Below are positions 15,384 to 23,733 of a stretch of 32,398 bases of DNA, in pieces. This DNA is from Candidatus Alloenteromonas pullistercoris (GTDB lineage Bacteria; Bacillota_I; Bacilli_A; RFN20; CAG-826). The notes beneath the pieces are model-generated. The model was given only the letters and a program-made list of their open reading frames with translations. It was not told the DNA's origin and made no database searches. The number at the start of each line of letters is the position of its first letter. Position 1 is the first letter of the stretch. A program made the translations under genes and the position numbers. Location of the stretch: contig JADINA010000029.1 in assembly GCA_017694295.1 (NCBI GenBank), positions 1-32,398 on the forward strand, read 5' to 3'.

Positions 15384-17033
15384 TTAAATGGTTTCCTGCC
15401 GGAAAAGGTCCTTCGTCGCGCGGACGACGCAATAATACATAGGCAATATCTCAAGGCGCCCGAGGAACATCGACAAGGACATAAACCACAATACGTAATT
15501 ATACGCCCAAAGCGGGTTTGATTCGCCATAGGCGAGGAAATCGACGACGGTATTCCCTGTGCCGGAAAGCGCGGAGGCGGTAATGTAGAGCGAATTCTCC
15601 GCCGACATGTTGGGCACGGCGAGCACCAAAACCGATATGGTCACCAACGTGATGAGGTAGATGACGAGGTAAATAGAGTTCTCCTGGAAGGTCTCCGGCG
15701 TCACCTCGACCGATTTGCCAGCCCGCCAAATGTTGTGGGGGCGCATTTCCCGGCGTGGGGAAAGCTTGAACTTAATCGACCACCATACCTCTTTGAGGAC
15801 GACGACGACGCGCAGCTGCTTGGAGGCGCCCGCGGTCGAGCCGGCCCCGCCGCCTATGACCATGGCGAGAATGGAGATGGCGATGATGCCAGGCCCAAGG
15901 ATATTGATGCTCGGGGCATTGCCAAAGCCGGTCGTCGTCAGGCATGAGATGACCTGGAAGCCGGAGTAACGGAAGGCGGTGAAGCCATCGATGCCGGCCC
16001 CGCCATTATATTGGAGGGCGACGAACAATGTGCCAAGCCCGATCGACATGGCGAGGAAGACGGCGACGAAGCGGACCTCGCAGTCGTGGATGAAGTTTTT
16101 GAATTTCCCGGTGATGAGGTTGTAGATGAGCAAGAAGGAGGTCGCGCCAAGGAGCATGATGATGCACATGGTCGTCTCGGCCCCGATGTAGTTATATGGC
16201 AAAACCCCATTTCCCGGATAGGCGTCGGTGAAATAGTAATAGAAGCCTGAATAACGGGTCGCGAAGCCGCCGGTCGCCATGGCGCAGGCGCTTTGGCAGA
16301 TGGCCTCGAAGAAATCCATCCCGAACAGCCAAAGCACGAAAGAGCCTAGCAGGATGATGCCGCAATAGATGGAGAATGTGACCTTGGCGGTTTTGGCGAG
16401 GTTTGGCAAAAGGCGGTCGTTATGGCCCTCGGCAAAGAAAAGCTTAAGCCCGTAGCGGTCCGAGATGGCGCTGGTGACGATAAGGACTAGGCCAACGCCC
16501 CCGAAAAACTGGGTGAGGGCCCGGTAGAAAAGGAAAATGTGGGCACAGGAGGAGGCGTAATAGGCGTCGTCTAGGGGGACTTCGATCCCGGCTAGGAAGT
16601 TCGCTTCCCTGGTCACGGAATACCCGGTCGCCGAAAAGCCCGAGACCGATTCGAAGACGGCTTCGGAGAAGCTCATCGAAAGCTGGGCCCGATCGGCCGG
16701 CCCGACGACCAGCTTATCGGCCAAAAAGAAAGGCAAAGCCCCGATGAAGACGGCGCTAAGCCAAATGGCAACGAGCAAGACGGCGTCTTGGTGTTTGCCT
16801 AGCCGGCTCCTATCCCCTTTGCGAAGGAGCAAGGCGGCCAATGCCGACCCAAGCACAAGCGCCGCCCCACCTGGGACCAAAAAAGCTGGATAGGCGCCCC
16901 ATTCGGTCGGGTAGAAGGCGATTAAAAGCAAAGGCAAAAGCAATATCCCGCCGACGAAGGCGATGAATATCGACAAATAGCCGATGATTAGCCTATAAGG
17001 GGCGTTTCCCCGGCTTTTGGCTTCCATCGTCAT
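15384..17033 (-). CDS. trkH: TrkH/KtrB-type potassium uptake membrane subunit
   Basis: A 549-residue polytopic membrane protein of the Trk/Ktr/HKT superfamily. Four membrane-pore-membrane repeats are recognisable by their filter glycines: SGFSATGYS (near residue 130), MATGGFATRY (about 245), SCLTTTGFGN (about 365) and SALSGTGNT (about 490). It imports K+, gated by the RCK proteins encoded just upstream. GGAGG precedes ATG 17033, and only two bases separate it from the preceding TrkA stop. About 70 residues longer than the shortest TrkH proteins, mostly in an N-terminal extension with extra membrane segments. Confidence 0.93.
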   Translation of the reverse strand: MTMEAKSRGNAPYRLIIGYLSIFIAFVGGILLLPLLLIAFYPTEWGAYPAFLVPGGAALVLGSALAALLLRKGDRSRLGKHQDAVLLVAIWLSAVFIGALPFFLADKLVVGPADRAQLSMSFSEAVFESVSGFSATGYSVTREANFLAGIEVPLDDAYYASSCAHIFLFYRALTQFFGGVGLVLIVTSAISDRYGLKLFFAEGHNDRLLPNLAKTAKVTFSIYCGIILLGSFVLWLFGMDFFEAICQSACAMATGGFATRYSGFYYYFTDAYPGNGVLPYNYIGAETTMCIIMLLGATSFLLIYNLITGKFKNFIHDCEVRFVAVFLAMSIGLGTLFVALQYNGGAGIDGFTAFRYSGFQVISCLTTTGFGNAPSINILGPGIIAISILAMVIGGGAGSTAGASKQLRVVVVLKEVWWSIKFKLSPRREMRPHNIWRAGKSVEVTPETFQENSIYLVIYLITLVTISVLVLAVPNMSAENSLYITASALSGTGNTVVDFLAYGESNPLWAYNYVLWFMSLSMFLGRLEILPMYYCVVRATKDLFRQETI

Positions 17034-17035
17034 GA

Positions 17036-17698
17036 TTAGGCCTCCTGGCGAATGAAGGCCATGACCTTCCGCTGATCGGCGCTTTTGCAGATGACGAAAA
17101 GCTTATCCTTGGGCTCAATGTAGGTGTCGCCCTTGGGGATGATGACCTCCGGGAAGCGCTCGATGCAGCAAATCGAGGCGTAGTTGGGGAAGCGGATGTC
17201 CTTGAGCATCTTGTTGGCGATCTTGAACTTCGATAGCACCACCGCCTCGATCATGACAATCTTCCCGTTTTCAAGCGAAAGGGTCTTGAACAGGTCCTCG
17301 ACGCTCGATTCGTTTTTGATCGACTGGCCAAGCAAATACGAGGAGGAGATGACCGAATCGATGCCAAGCTCGGTGTAGATCTGGACGTTTTTCGGATTGG
17401 AGACGACGCAGACGCATTTCTTCGCGTTGAACACGGTCTTAGCCAAAAGGCAGGAGGCGTAGTTGTCGGCGTCGTTGTTGGAAAGGGCGATGAAGGCGTC
17501 GGCATCGTAGGCATTGGCCTCCTCAAGGGCGTATTTCCGCCAAGGGGAGCCGACGTATACCGGGGTCTTAAGGCGCTTGACGATGCCCGAGGCCACTTCC
17601 TTTGAAGGGTTTATGACGATGAGCTCGTTCTCCTTGCCCCGGAGCATGGAGACGATGTATTCGGCTTCGTAGGAGCCGCCGGCGACGACGATCTTCAT
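17036..17698 (-). CDS. trkA: TrkA-family RCK regulatory subunit, second copy
   Basis: A 220-residue protein: an RCK_N Rossmann fold (residues 1-130) followed by an RCK_C domain (about 135-220, containing IPKGDTYIEPKDKLFVICKS). The nucleotide-binding glycine motif, normally GxGxxG, reads VAGGSYEAEYIV and lacks two of the glycines. NAD(H)/ATP binding may therefore be weak and the subunit may be structural. Its start overlaps the upstream TrkA by 4 bases. Paired TrkA subunits of this kind (CeoB/CeoC-like) form mixed gating rings under TrkH. Confidence 0.87.
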   Translation of the reverse strand: MKIVVAGGSYEAEYIVSMLRGKENELIVINPSKEVASGIVKRLKTPVYVGSPWRKYALEEANAYDADAFIALSNNDADNYASCLLAKTVFNAKKCVCVVSNPKNVQIYTELGIDSVISSSYLLGQSIKNESSVEDLFKTLSLENGKIVMIEAVVLSKFKIANKMLKDIRFPNYASICCIERFPEVIIPKGDTYIEPKDKLFVICKSADQRKVMAFIRQEA

Positions 17699-18120
17699 CT
17701 TTCCTCTCCTTTGCCGCTGCCTTCGCGAAGAAGCGAGAACCGGTCGCGCGAAAGCTGGAAGGGATAAATGGCCTTGACGGCCAGTCCTTGAATCAGAAGC
17801 CCTTTATCGGGGTCGTTGAAACGAACGTAAATGTAGGGGTTTTTGAATTTTTTCGCGCAAAGGTGGGCTAAAAACAAGTTAACGTTGTCATCCCCCGTCG
17901 TGATGAGGATCTCGCGGGCCTCGTTGACCCCGGCGTCGATTAGGGCGTCGACGTCGGTCGCGTCCGCGGTTTTCGCATAGCCGGAGAAGACGTCGTCGAG
18001 GCGGTCGAAGCTATCCTTCTCCGCGTCGATGACAATTACGTCTTCGCCGGATTGGGAGGCATAATTGGCGATCGATGAGCCAAGCCTTCCGCATCCGATG
18101 ACCACAATGGTGTTCTTCAT
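17695..18120 (-). CDS. trkA: TrkA-family RCK_N protein, canonical nucleotide-binding subunit
   Basis: A 141-residue protein consisting only of an RCK_N Rossmann domain: VIGCGRLGSSIANYASQSGE (residues 7-26) with an intact GxGxxG, then VIVIDAEKDSF, TADATD and ITTGDDNVN. It lacks the C-terminal RCK_C domain, unlike its partner encoded immediately downstream. First gene of the trk transcript with AAGGAG 5 bases before ATG 18120 and a strong promoter upstream. It gates TrkH in response to NADH or adenine nucleotides by analogy with the family. Confidence 0.9.
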   Translation of the reverse strand: MKNTIVVIGCGRLGSSIANYASQSGEDVIVIDAEKDSFDRLDDVFSGYAKTADATDVDALIDAGVNEAREILITTGDDNVNLFLAHLCAKKFKNPYIYVRFNDPDKGLLIQGLAVKAIYPFQLSRDRFSLLREGSGKGEER

Positions 18121-18146
18121 AGTCGCTCCTTAGGATTGACCCGGCA

Positions 18147-18174
18147 ATTATAGCGGGCCGAATATAAAACTCAA
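18147..18174 (-). promoter_or_regulatory. Sigma-A promoter of the trk operon
   Basis: Minus strand: TTGAGT (18169-18174), a 16-base spacer and a perfect TATAAT (18147-18152), followed by a short leader with AAGGAG at 18126-18131. Confidence 0.65.
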
Positions 18175-18180
18175 CCCCGG

Positions 18181-18807
18181 CTACATCCTCTTATGGGGCG
18201 AGTTGAGGGCAAAAGGCGGCAAATCGACGTGTTCGGGAAGGGAATCGATGAACTCAACTTTCGGGTTCGCCGCGACGATTTCCGCGTACTTAGCCTTCGT
18301 GTCCTTTTTCCTAAGCCCTTTGAAGCCGAGGTCGCGGTATCTAGTAAGGCACCAGGTGACGTAAAGTTTCGTGGCCTCGGTCATGAAATAGCGATCAACC
18401 CGGGCAAGAAAATAATCGAGGGCCGTCGAGGGGCCGAAATTTTTCGGGTCGTAGGTCTTGGAAGCCGAAAGCATGTCGCAGACGTATTCGGTGGCGTAAA
18501 CCCAAGGCATCGTGTGAACAACGATCCGGCCCATGAAGAAATCCGTCCAGTATTCCCAATGGTGTTTGTTGCGCCTTGTGTGGTGTTGGCAGATGTAGGA
18601 GAAGCCGTCGTTTGTCTTCCTTTCCTCATACACCGGCGAATGGTGCCCGTTGTAGTTTTTGGCGGAGTTGAAAAACTCGGTTGGGCTCATTTTAGAAAGG
18701 TCATGCTTCAAACAATGGAGGAAGATGCCGCAATGGAAGCCGTTTCTTATCACCTGGTGGCGGTGTTTGGTGATGGTTCGCAAATGCCCAAGCCATTTAA
18801 TCATCAT
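18181..18807 (-). CDS. DUF5662 family protein
   Basis: A 208-residue His-rich, soluble, helical protein. The hallmark is H...CLKHDLSKMSPTEFFNSAK (residues about 29-50), followed by HHSP, HHTRRNKHHWEYW and a C-terminal CLTRYRDLGFKGL. The HD-like HDLSK and many conserved histidines suggest a metal-dependent HD-type phosphohydrolase; this is inference, as the family is uncharacterised. The start (ATG 18807 or 18804) lies within the end of the sirtuin gene, so translation is coupled. Last gene of the clc-GDPD-sirtuin-DUF5662 series. Confidence 0.8.
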   Translation of the reverse strand: MMIKWLGHLRTITKHRHQVIRNGFHCGIFLHCLKHDLSKMSPTEFFNSAKNYNGHHSPVYEERKTNDGFSYICQHHTRRNKHHWEYWTDFFMGRIVVHTMPWVYATEYVCDMLSASKTYDPKNFGPSTALDYFLARVDRYFMTEATKLYVTWCLTRYRDLGFKGLRKKDTKAKYAEIVAANPKVEFIDSLPEHVDLPPFALNSPHKRM

Positions 18808-19549
18808 TCCATTCCCCTTCCCCGAGAATATAGGGGAGTATGCGCGTCAAATCACCGTGGATGACGTAATCGCATTGCCCGTCAAATGCAGTCGGCTCGG
18901 CGTTGACGATGACTTTGACTCCGGAGATCATGCACTCTGGCAAACCGGCAACCGGGTAAACAGCCATCGAGGTCCCGGCGATGAGGAGGAAATCGCAAAA
19001 GCGCATCTCCATCGCGGCGTCCTCAATGGTTTGCTGTTCAAGCGGCTCGCCGTATAAGACGACGTTTGGCTTGATTAGGCCGCCGCACTGGCAATGTGGT
19101 ACGCCTACATGGGGGATCTCATCCAAGCCATAATGCCTTCCGCAGGAAAGGCAATGGTAGGAAAGGGTCGAACCATGCATCTCATAGACGATCTTCGACC
19201 CGGCCTTTTGGTGCAACCCGTCGATGTTTTGGGTGATGATAGGCAGACGGCGCTTCCATCCAAAGGAAGATAAAGCCAAATGGGCGGGGTTGGGCTTGGC
19301 CGAGAAAGCGACCATCCTCTTCCAATAGAAATCGTAAAATTCCTCGGTGTGAGCGAAGAAATACCCTTCGCTTAGCATCGTCTCATAGCCGACGCCGTAT
19401 TCGGATTGAATCGAATATAGCCCCGAATTCGAGCGGAAATCGGGTATCCCGGAAGCCGTGGAGACGCCGGCACCTCCCAAAAACAAAGGCCTTTGGGCTT
19501 TTAAAAGGAGGGCTTTTACCTCGTCTAAGGTTTCCTTAGTTGGCTTCAT
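18797..19549 (-). CDS. cobB: Sir2-family NAD-dependent protein deacylase (sirtuin)
   Basis: A 250-residue protein with all sirtuin motifs: GGAGVSTASGIPDFRS (NAD binding, residues 25-40), TQNIDGLHQKAG, the catalytic His in YEMHGS, a zinc ribbon with two Cys pairs (CLSCG, then CQCGG), and the NAD-binding tail ending in a VNAEPT strand. It would remove acyl groups from lysines using NAD. ATG 19549 is preferred because MKPTKETLDEV matches family N-termini; an upstream ATG at 19588 in the same frame is possible. Overlaps the preceding GDPD gene by 14 bases and the next gene by about 11. The gene symbol is by family only. Confidence 0.87.
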   Translation of the reverse strand: MKPTKETLDEVKALLLKAQRPLFLGGAGVSTASGIPDFRSNSGLYSIQSEYGVGYETMLSEGYFFAHTEEFYDFYWKRMVAFSAKPNPAHLALSSFGWKRRLPIITQNIDGLHQKAGSKIVYEMHGSTLSYHCLSCGRHYGLDEIPHVGVPHCQCGGLIKPNVVLYGEPLEQQTIEDAAMEMRFCDFLLIAGTSMAVYPVAGLPECMISGVKVIVNAEPTAFDGQCDYVIHGDLTRILPYILGEGEWNDD

Positions 19550-20288
19550 CGGGGGAACTAGGCTCTTGCAAGAGGCGGTTAAGCGCATCCTCAGGCAGGA
19601 ATTGGAAGGTCAGGATATCGGCTTTGTCGCGGAATGAGGCGATTTCCTCCTCGCTTTGCAGCGTCCAGATGTCGAGCACCCCGCCTTTTTTGCGATACCT
19701 CGCCACCCGGCGGTCGAACAATAGCCCTTCCTCAGGGCAAAGGAACTCGAAGAGGTGGCGGAAGAGGAGGACGTAGGTTCTCTCTCGCCCCACCAGCAAG
19801 CCGCGGTTTACCCCCAATCCCTTAAGGGGGAGCAAAGCCCGCGGGTCGAAGGAGATGATGGCGTATTTCCTTTTATCTTTTATAAGCGAAAGCTCGTTTT
19901 TCAGGCATTTGGCCAAAAGGCGATGATTGCCCTTATACGGCTTAAGCTCAATGACCACGGGGACGGCCTCGTCGTTTTCCGCGAGCACCTCGACCAAAGT
20001 CGGGACCTCCTCCCCGTCAAGGAGGCGGTAATCGCTTTTGATTTGGCTGACCTTCAGCTCCTCGATGATGCCTTCCTTCCCGGTGGTACGAAGAAGCGAG
20101 GAGTCGTGGCAGACGACCAAATGCCCGTCTTTGCTTAAATGGACGTCGAGCTCGAACGGCAGGCTCTTTTCCCGGGCAAGTGCGAATGAGCGCAGCCCAT
20201 TCTCCGTCACCCCCTCACCATGAAGGCCCCGGTGGCAAAGAAGGGGGAACATCCGGGGGTCGAAACTTTCTTTTTTTGCTTTTCCCAT
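19536..20288 (-). CDS. Glycerophosphodiester phosphodiesterase
   Basis: A 250-residue GDPD-family enzyme. CHRGLHGEGVTENGLRSF (residues 18-35) carries the first catalytic His and a metal-binding Glu, FELDVHLSKDGHLVVCHDS (about 47-65) carries the metal-binding Glu-Asp pair and second catalytic His, and VVIELKPYKG holds a late conserved Glu. It hydrolyses glycerophosphodiesters to glycerol 3-phosphate and an alcohol. No signal peptide, so probably cytosolic. The start (ATG 20288) is 6 bases after the CLC stop with no ribosome binding site; a -10-like box spans the CLC stop codon. Translation may be coupled or leaderless. Confidence 0.88.
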   Translation of the reverse strand: MGKAKKESFDPRMFPLLCHRGLHGEGVTENGLRSFALAREKSLPFELDVHLSKDGHLVVCHDSSLLRTTGKEGIIEELKVSQIKSDYRLLDGEEVPTLVEVLAENDEAVPVVIELKPYKGNHRLLAKCLKNELSLIKDKRKYAIISFDPRALLPLKGLGVNRGLLVGRERTYVLLFRHLFEFLCPEEGLLFDRRVARYRKKGGVLDIWTLQSEEEIASFRDKADILTFQFLPEDALNRLLQEPSSPDEAN

Positions 20289-20294
20289 ACCCGA

Positions 20295-21737
20295 TTAGTC
20301 TACGCCTTTGCCGCCTTCTATTAAAGGGGCGCGGGAAGCAAGGCGCAAAATGGCGATCGAGGAGGAATACGGGAAAAGGAGGAAGCGCGAGGCAGCGTAG
20401 GAACGGTGCCCGATGTCCTTGCTGGCCAAGGAACGGGAAAGCGAGGAAAACCCCTTTATTCGGTTGAAGCCGAGGAACGGGAGGATGGCGGTTGGCAGCA
20501 AAACGATGAAAAGAGCAGGCGAAAAGCCGAAGGAAAAGACGAGGGAAAGGGAAAGGAGGGGGTTGAAGGTGACGAAGCCGAAAAAGGAAAGGGCGAAGGA
20601 CATGGCGAAAAGCTGCTCATACCCTTCGACCGGGAAAACCCTCGCCAAGACAATGCCGATAAGCGCCCCAATCCCCAATGTGGGGATGATGTTCCCGCCG
20701 GAAAAATGGGAGGAGAAGGAGAAAAAGGTGAAAAGGAGGCGAAGGAAAAGCAATAGGAGCAACGGCCCCATCGCCATCTGCAAATAGCCCTCGACCTCGA
20801 AATAGTTTGCCCCGGTTCCAAGGGCGCTAGGCAAAAACATGGCCAAAAGGAAGCAAAACAAGACCCCAAGGATGAGGCTAAGCCAATAGGAAAGGGCGTT
20901 ATCGCGCCAAAGCCAATCGCGGAAAAAGGAGGCGGCTTTTACGTAGATATAGGCAAGTGGGAATGTTATAAGGGGCAAAACGAAAAGCCAAAAACAAGAG
21001 GAGAGGGAGGCGAAGCCGAATTGGCTTAAGGAGAAGGAATAGTCGTTCCAAAGGAAGGCCCTAAACCATTCTGGCCCGTAATCGGCTTGGTAAGCCAAAA
21101 GCTTAAGGCAGGAATAAAGCAGATAGCAAAACAAGACGGTGAGCAAAGAGGAGCAAACGACCCGCCACTCGCCCTTCTTATAGCTTCTGGCGAAGATGTT
21201 GCCGGCAAAAGAATTGGCCAGGCCCGCAAGCGGGTTTTGGAAAGCCAAGGCGAAGCCGATCGCCCCGCCGATGCGAATGCCGGATTTCGACATCGCCTTC
21301 GAATGGTAGAGCAAATCGAAGACGCCGCCGAAGATAAGGCAGGACATGAAGACGCTTGGGGCCTCCGCCCCCAAAGCGAAGCCGGAGGCGAAAGAGCAAA
21401 GGCAGCAAAGGAAGACGAGGGCCACGTCCTTGCCGTATTCGACCTTCACCCCAACCGAGACGAAGGTCGATAAGACGTCGGCGGATTCGTTTCTATCCCT
21501 CATGCAGGTTATGGCGAATAGCTGAAGAAGGCAAAGCAAAAGAAGGATAAAGAAATATAGCGCCCCGCCCTCCGGGGTCTCAAACCAGGGGTAGCGGTAA
21601 AGCCAGGATACCTGCCTCATCAGGTAATGGAAGGCAAAAAGGACAATAGTGGCGATCAATCCGGAAAGCAGGCTCCGCCAAAGCAGGGGCAGGAAGCGGT
21701 AATCGGCGTAATTGTCGTTGCAAACTGGCCTATTCAC
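20295..21737 (-). CDS. CLC-family chloride channel/antiporter
   Basis: A 480-residue polytopic membrane protein of the voltage-gated chloride channel family. Signatures: SGFALGAEAPSVFMSCL (about residues 118-134), equivalent to GxxxGxEGPxV with the gating Glu present but Gly replaced by Ala; then SGIRIGGAIGFALAFQNPLA, and SHFSGGNIIPTLGIGAL (about 344-360), the GGxFxP-like selectivity segment with Phe replaced. No CBS domains. GTG start at 21737, 8 bases after a perfect TATAAT and without ribosome binding site. Whether it is a channel or H+ antiporter is unknown. Confidence 0.82.
   Translation of the reverse strand: MNRPVCNDNYADYRFLPLLWRSLLSGLIATIVLFAFHYLMRQVSWLYRYPWFETPEGGALYFFILLLLCLLQLFAITCMRDRNESADVLSTFVSVGVKVEYGKDVALVFLCCLCSFASGFALGAEAPSVFMSCLIFGGVFDLLYHSKAMSKSGIRIGGAIGFALAFQNPLAGLANSFAGNIFARSYKKGEWRVVCSSLLTVLFCYLLYSCLKLLAYQADYGPEWFRAFLWNDYSFSLSQFGFASLSSCFWLFVLPLITFPLAYIYVKAASFFRDWLWRDNALSYWLSLILGVLFCFLLAMFLPSALGTGANYFEVEGYLQMAMGPLLLLLFLRLLFTFFSFSSHFSGGNIIPTLGIGALIGIVLARVFPVEGYEQLFAMSFALSFFGFVTFNPLLSLSLVFSFGFSPALFIVLLPTAILPFLGFNRIKGFSSLSRSLASKDIGHRSYAASRFLLFPYSSSIAILRLASRAPLIEGGKGVD
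20297..20325 (-). promoter_or_regulatory. Possible leaderless promoter inside the CLC 3' end for GDPD
   Basis: Minus strand: TTTAAT (20320-20325, weak), a 17-base spacer and TAGACT (20297-20302), then 8 bases to ATG 20288. The -10 overlaps the final Val-Asp-stop codons of the CLC gene. Weak -35, so read-through from CLC is an equal possibility. Confidence 0.35.
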
Positions 21738-21745
21738 GATGGGCG

Positions 21746-21773
21746 ATTATATCCCGGCTATACCAATAAACAA
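21746..21773 (-). promoter_or_regulatory. Leaderless promoter of the CLC gene
   Basis: Minus strand: TTGTTT (21768-21773), a 16-base spacer and a perfect TATAAT (21746-21751), followed by 8 bases and the GTG start at 21737. Confidence 0.6.
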
Positions 21774-21781
21774 GGAAAAAA

Positions 21782-21810
21782 TGGTCAAAGCGTTGCTTTC
21801 GGGCTAATAT
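21782..21810 (+). promoter_or_regulatory. Leaderless promoter of cysK
   Basis: TGGTCA (21782-21787), a 17-base spacer and TAATAT (21805-21810), followed by 9 bases and the ATG at 21820. It lies back to back with the CLC promoter; only 82 bases separate the two starts. Confidence 0.55.
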
Positions 21811-21819
21811 AAGCCCGCC

Positions 21820-22740
21820 ATGGAAAAGCGTTGCCAAAACATCTTGGAAGCCATCGGGGGCACCCCGTTAGTCGAGCTTAAGGCGATCGAAGCCGAATTC
21901 GGCCTTCGTTTCCCCCTATTCGCCAAAATCGAGCGCTTCAACCCAACCGGATCGATCAAAGACCGGACCGCCTACTGGCTGCTTAAGGAAGCCAAAAGGA
22001 AAGGCGAATTGAAGGATGGGGCGCTGGTGATCGAACCGACTTCCGGGAACACCGGGATCGGGCTCGCCATGTGCTGCGCCGTCTTAGGCCACCCATTGCA
22101 TATATACATGCCCTCAAGCGCCTCCAAGGAACGGATTTCCATGATGGAGGCCTTTGGGGCCAAGGTCATCCTCACCCCATCCGAAAAGGGGATGGCCGGC
22201 TCAGTAGAGGCGGCGGAGGCGGAGAAAAAGGCGACGCAGGGCTCCTTCATACCGGGCCAATTCTCCAACAAAGACAACCCCAAAGCCCATTTCGAGACGA
22301 CCGGGCCGGAGATATATGAGGCGATGGAAGGGAAAATCGGGGCGATCGTCGCCGGAATCGGGACGGGGGGCACGATAACCGGAATCGCCCAATATCTGAA
22401 ATCGCGCGGATCGAATGCCAAGATCATCGGGGTTGAGCCGCTCTCGTCCCCGCTTCTTAGCCGCGGCATAGCCGGGCCCCACCTAATCCAAGGCATCGGC
22501 GCCAACTTCGTGCCGGAGGCGCTTGATAGGTCGCTATTAGACGAAGTCATCGACATAAGCGATGAGGAGGCCTACGAGGGAACGCGGCTATTGGCCCATA
22601 AAGAGGGCATTTTGGCAGGCATCTCATCAGGCGCCGCCTTAATGGCCGTTAAAAAAGCCGTGGCGATAGACGGCCCGGCGGTCGTGATCTTACCGGATAA
22701 CGGAGAACGCTACCTAAGCGTCGAGGGACTATTCAAATGA
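21820..22740 (+). CDS. cysK: Cysteine synthase (O-acetylserine sulfhydrylase)
   Basis: A 306-residue PLP enzyme that makes L-cysteine from O-acetylserine and sulfide. FNPTGSIKDRTAYWLL (about residues 44-59) holds the Schiff-base Lys, PTSGNTGIGLAM the substrate loop, GIGTGGTITG the PLP phosphate cradle and SSGAALMA the C-terminal pyridoxal contact. Full length for the family. No ribosome binding site before ATG 21820; a -10 box ends 9 bases upstream. The stop overlaps the serine acetyltransferase start as ATGA, giving a compact two-gene cysteine operon. No T-box or S-box leader fits in the short upstream region. Confidence 0.95.
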   Translation: MEKRCQNILEAIGGTPLVELKAIEAEFGLRFPLFAKIERFNPTGSIKDRTAYWLLKEAKRKGELKDGALVIEPTSGNTGIGLAMCCAVLGHPLHIYMPSSASKERISMMEAFGAKVILTPSEKGMAGSVEAAEAEKKATQGSFIPGQFSNKDNPKAHFETTGPEIYEAMEGKIGAIVAGIGTGGTITGIAQYLKSRGSNAKIIGVEPLSSPLLSRGIAGPHLIQGIGANFVPEALDRSLLDEVIDISDEEAYEGTRLLAHKEGILAGISSGAALMAVKKAVAIDGPAVVILPDNGERYLSVEGLFK

Positions 22741-23537
22741 GCAAATACCTTTTCCTAATCGAAGAGCTTAACGCCAACGCCTTGCCCCACCGGGCGACCG
22801 GGATATGCGCGCTGCGGATAAGCTCGTTCTTTGAGAAAATCAAAGAGCTGCTATTTTATTCTTGGATCCATTCCAAGCTAAATTCGGAAAAAATCGAAGA
22901 GTTGCTTAAGCAAGCCGAGGACGATTTTTGCGTCGCGATGCGCGATTACCCCGAATGCTCATATTGCTTCGATGACTTCATGGGGTTCCTGCCAAGCCTA
23001 AAGGAAATGCTCCAAAAGGACATTGAGGCCATCTTCGAGGGCGATCCAGCCGCCGATTCGGTGGAGGAGATCGTCTTATCATATCCAGGCTTCTTCGCCA
23101 TCTCGGCCTATCGGGTGGCCCATGAGCTTAGGAAAAACGGCATAACCTACCCGGCCAGGGCCCTTTCCGAATACGCCCACTCGAAAACCGGAATCGACAT
23201 CAACCCGGGAGCCGAAATCGGTGAATCCTTCTTCATCGACCACGGAACCGGGATCGTCATCGGGGAGACGACCGTCATCGGGAAGCACGTGAAGATCTAC
23301 CAAGGCGTCACCTTGGGGGCTTTGTCGCTAAGGAAAGGACGGCAGCTTAAGGATAGGAAAAGGCACCCAACCATCGAGGATAACGTCACCATTTATTCCG
23401 GGGCCTCGATATTCGGGGGCGAAACGGTAATCGGCCATGATTCGACCATCGGGTCGAATGCCTTCATAACGGAATCGATCCCGCCGAATTCGCTAGTCAA
23501 GGTCAAGCCATACGACCTCGAGATAAAAAGGAAATGA
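22737..23537 (+). CDS. cysE: Serine O-acetyltransferase
   Basis: A 266-residue hexapeptide-repeat acetyltransferase converting serine and acetyl-CoA to O-acetylserine, the CysK substrate. The N-terminal helical region (residues 1-165) is the EpsC/long type. The left-handed beta-helix from about 155 on includes GIDINPGAEIGESFFIDHGT, VIGETTVIGKHVKIYQGVTL, and the loop RKGRQLKDRKRHPTIEDNV. The catalytic His is in the DHGTG motif. It overlaps cysK by 4 bases and ends before a strong terminator at 23604-23640. A CysK-CysE complex is likely by analogy with known enzymes. Confidence 0.95.
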   Translation: MSKYLFLIEELNANALPHRATGICALRISSFFEKIKELLFYSWIHSKLNSEKIEELLKQAEDDFCVAMRDYPECSYCFDDFMGFLPSLKEMLQKDIEAIFEGDPAADSVEEIVLSYPGFFAISAYRVAHELRKNGITYPARALSEYAHSKTGIDINPGAEIGESFFIDHGTGIVIGETTVIGKHVKIYQGVTLGALSLRKGRQLKDRKRHPTIEDNVTIYSGASIFGGETVIGHDSTIGSNAFITESIPPNSLVKVKPYDLEIKRK

Positions 23538-23603
23538 AAAAACCGGAGCCCAAGCAATGTGGACCCCATGTCAAGGACACATTAAGAAAACCGGGATCTA
23601 TTG

Positions 23604-23640
23604 AGAAACGGGAACCCCTCACTCGGGGTTCCCGTTTTCT
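23604..23640 (+). terminator. Intrinsic terminator of the cysK-cysE operon
   Basis: Thirteen or more base-pair stem (23604-23618 with 23625-23639) and a 6-base loop, ending in TTTTCT. The rest of the 196-base gap to 23734 shows no other clear feature; a weak CGGG/CCCG hairpin lies at about 23703-23717. Confidence 0.85.
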
Positions 23641-23733
23641 CTCGCCGCGACGAGGGGGACGGGATTACCTTAGCTCAAAAGTAATACGAAGATTCTGGTT
23701 ACTCCCGGGTCAACCCCGATGTTAAATGAACAA

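Noticed and set aside
21738-21819. T-box or SAM riboswitch upstream of cysK
   Set aside because: Only 82 bases separate the divergent starts and a -10 box sits 9 bases from the ATG; no room for a leader.
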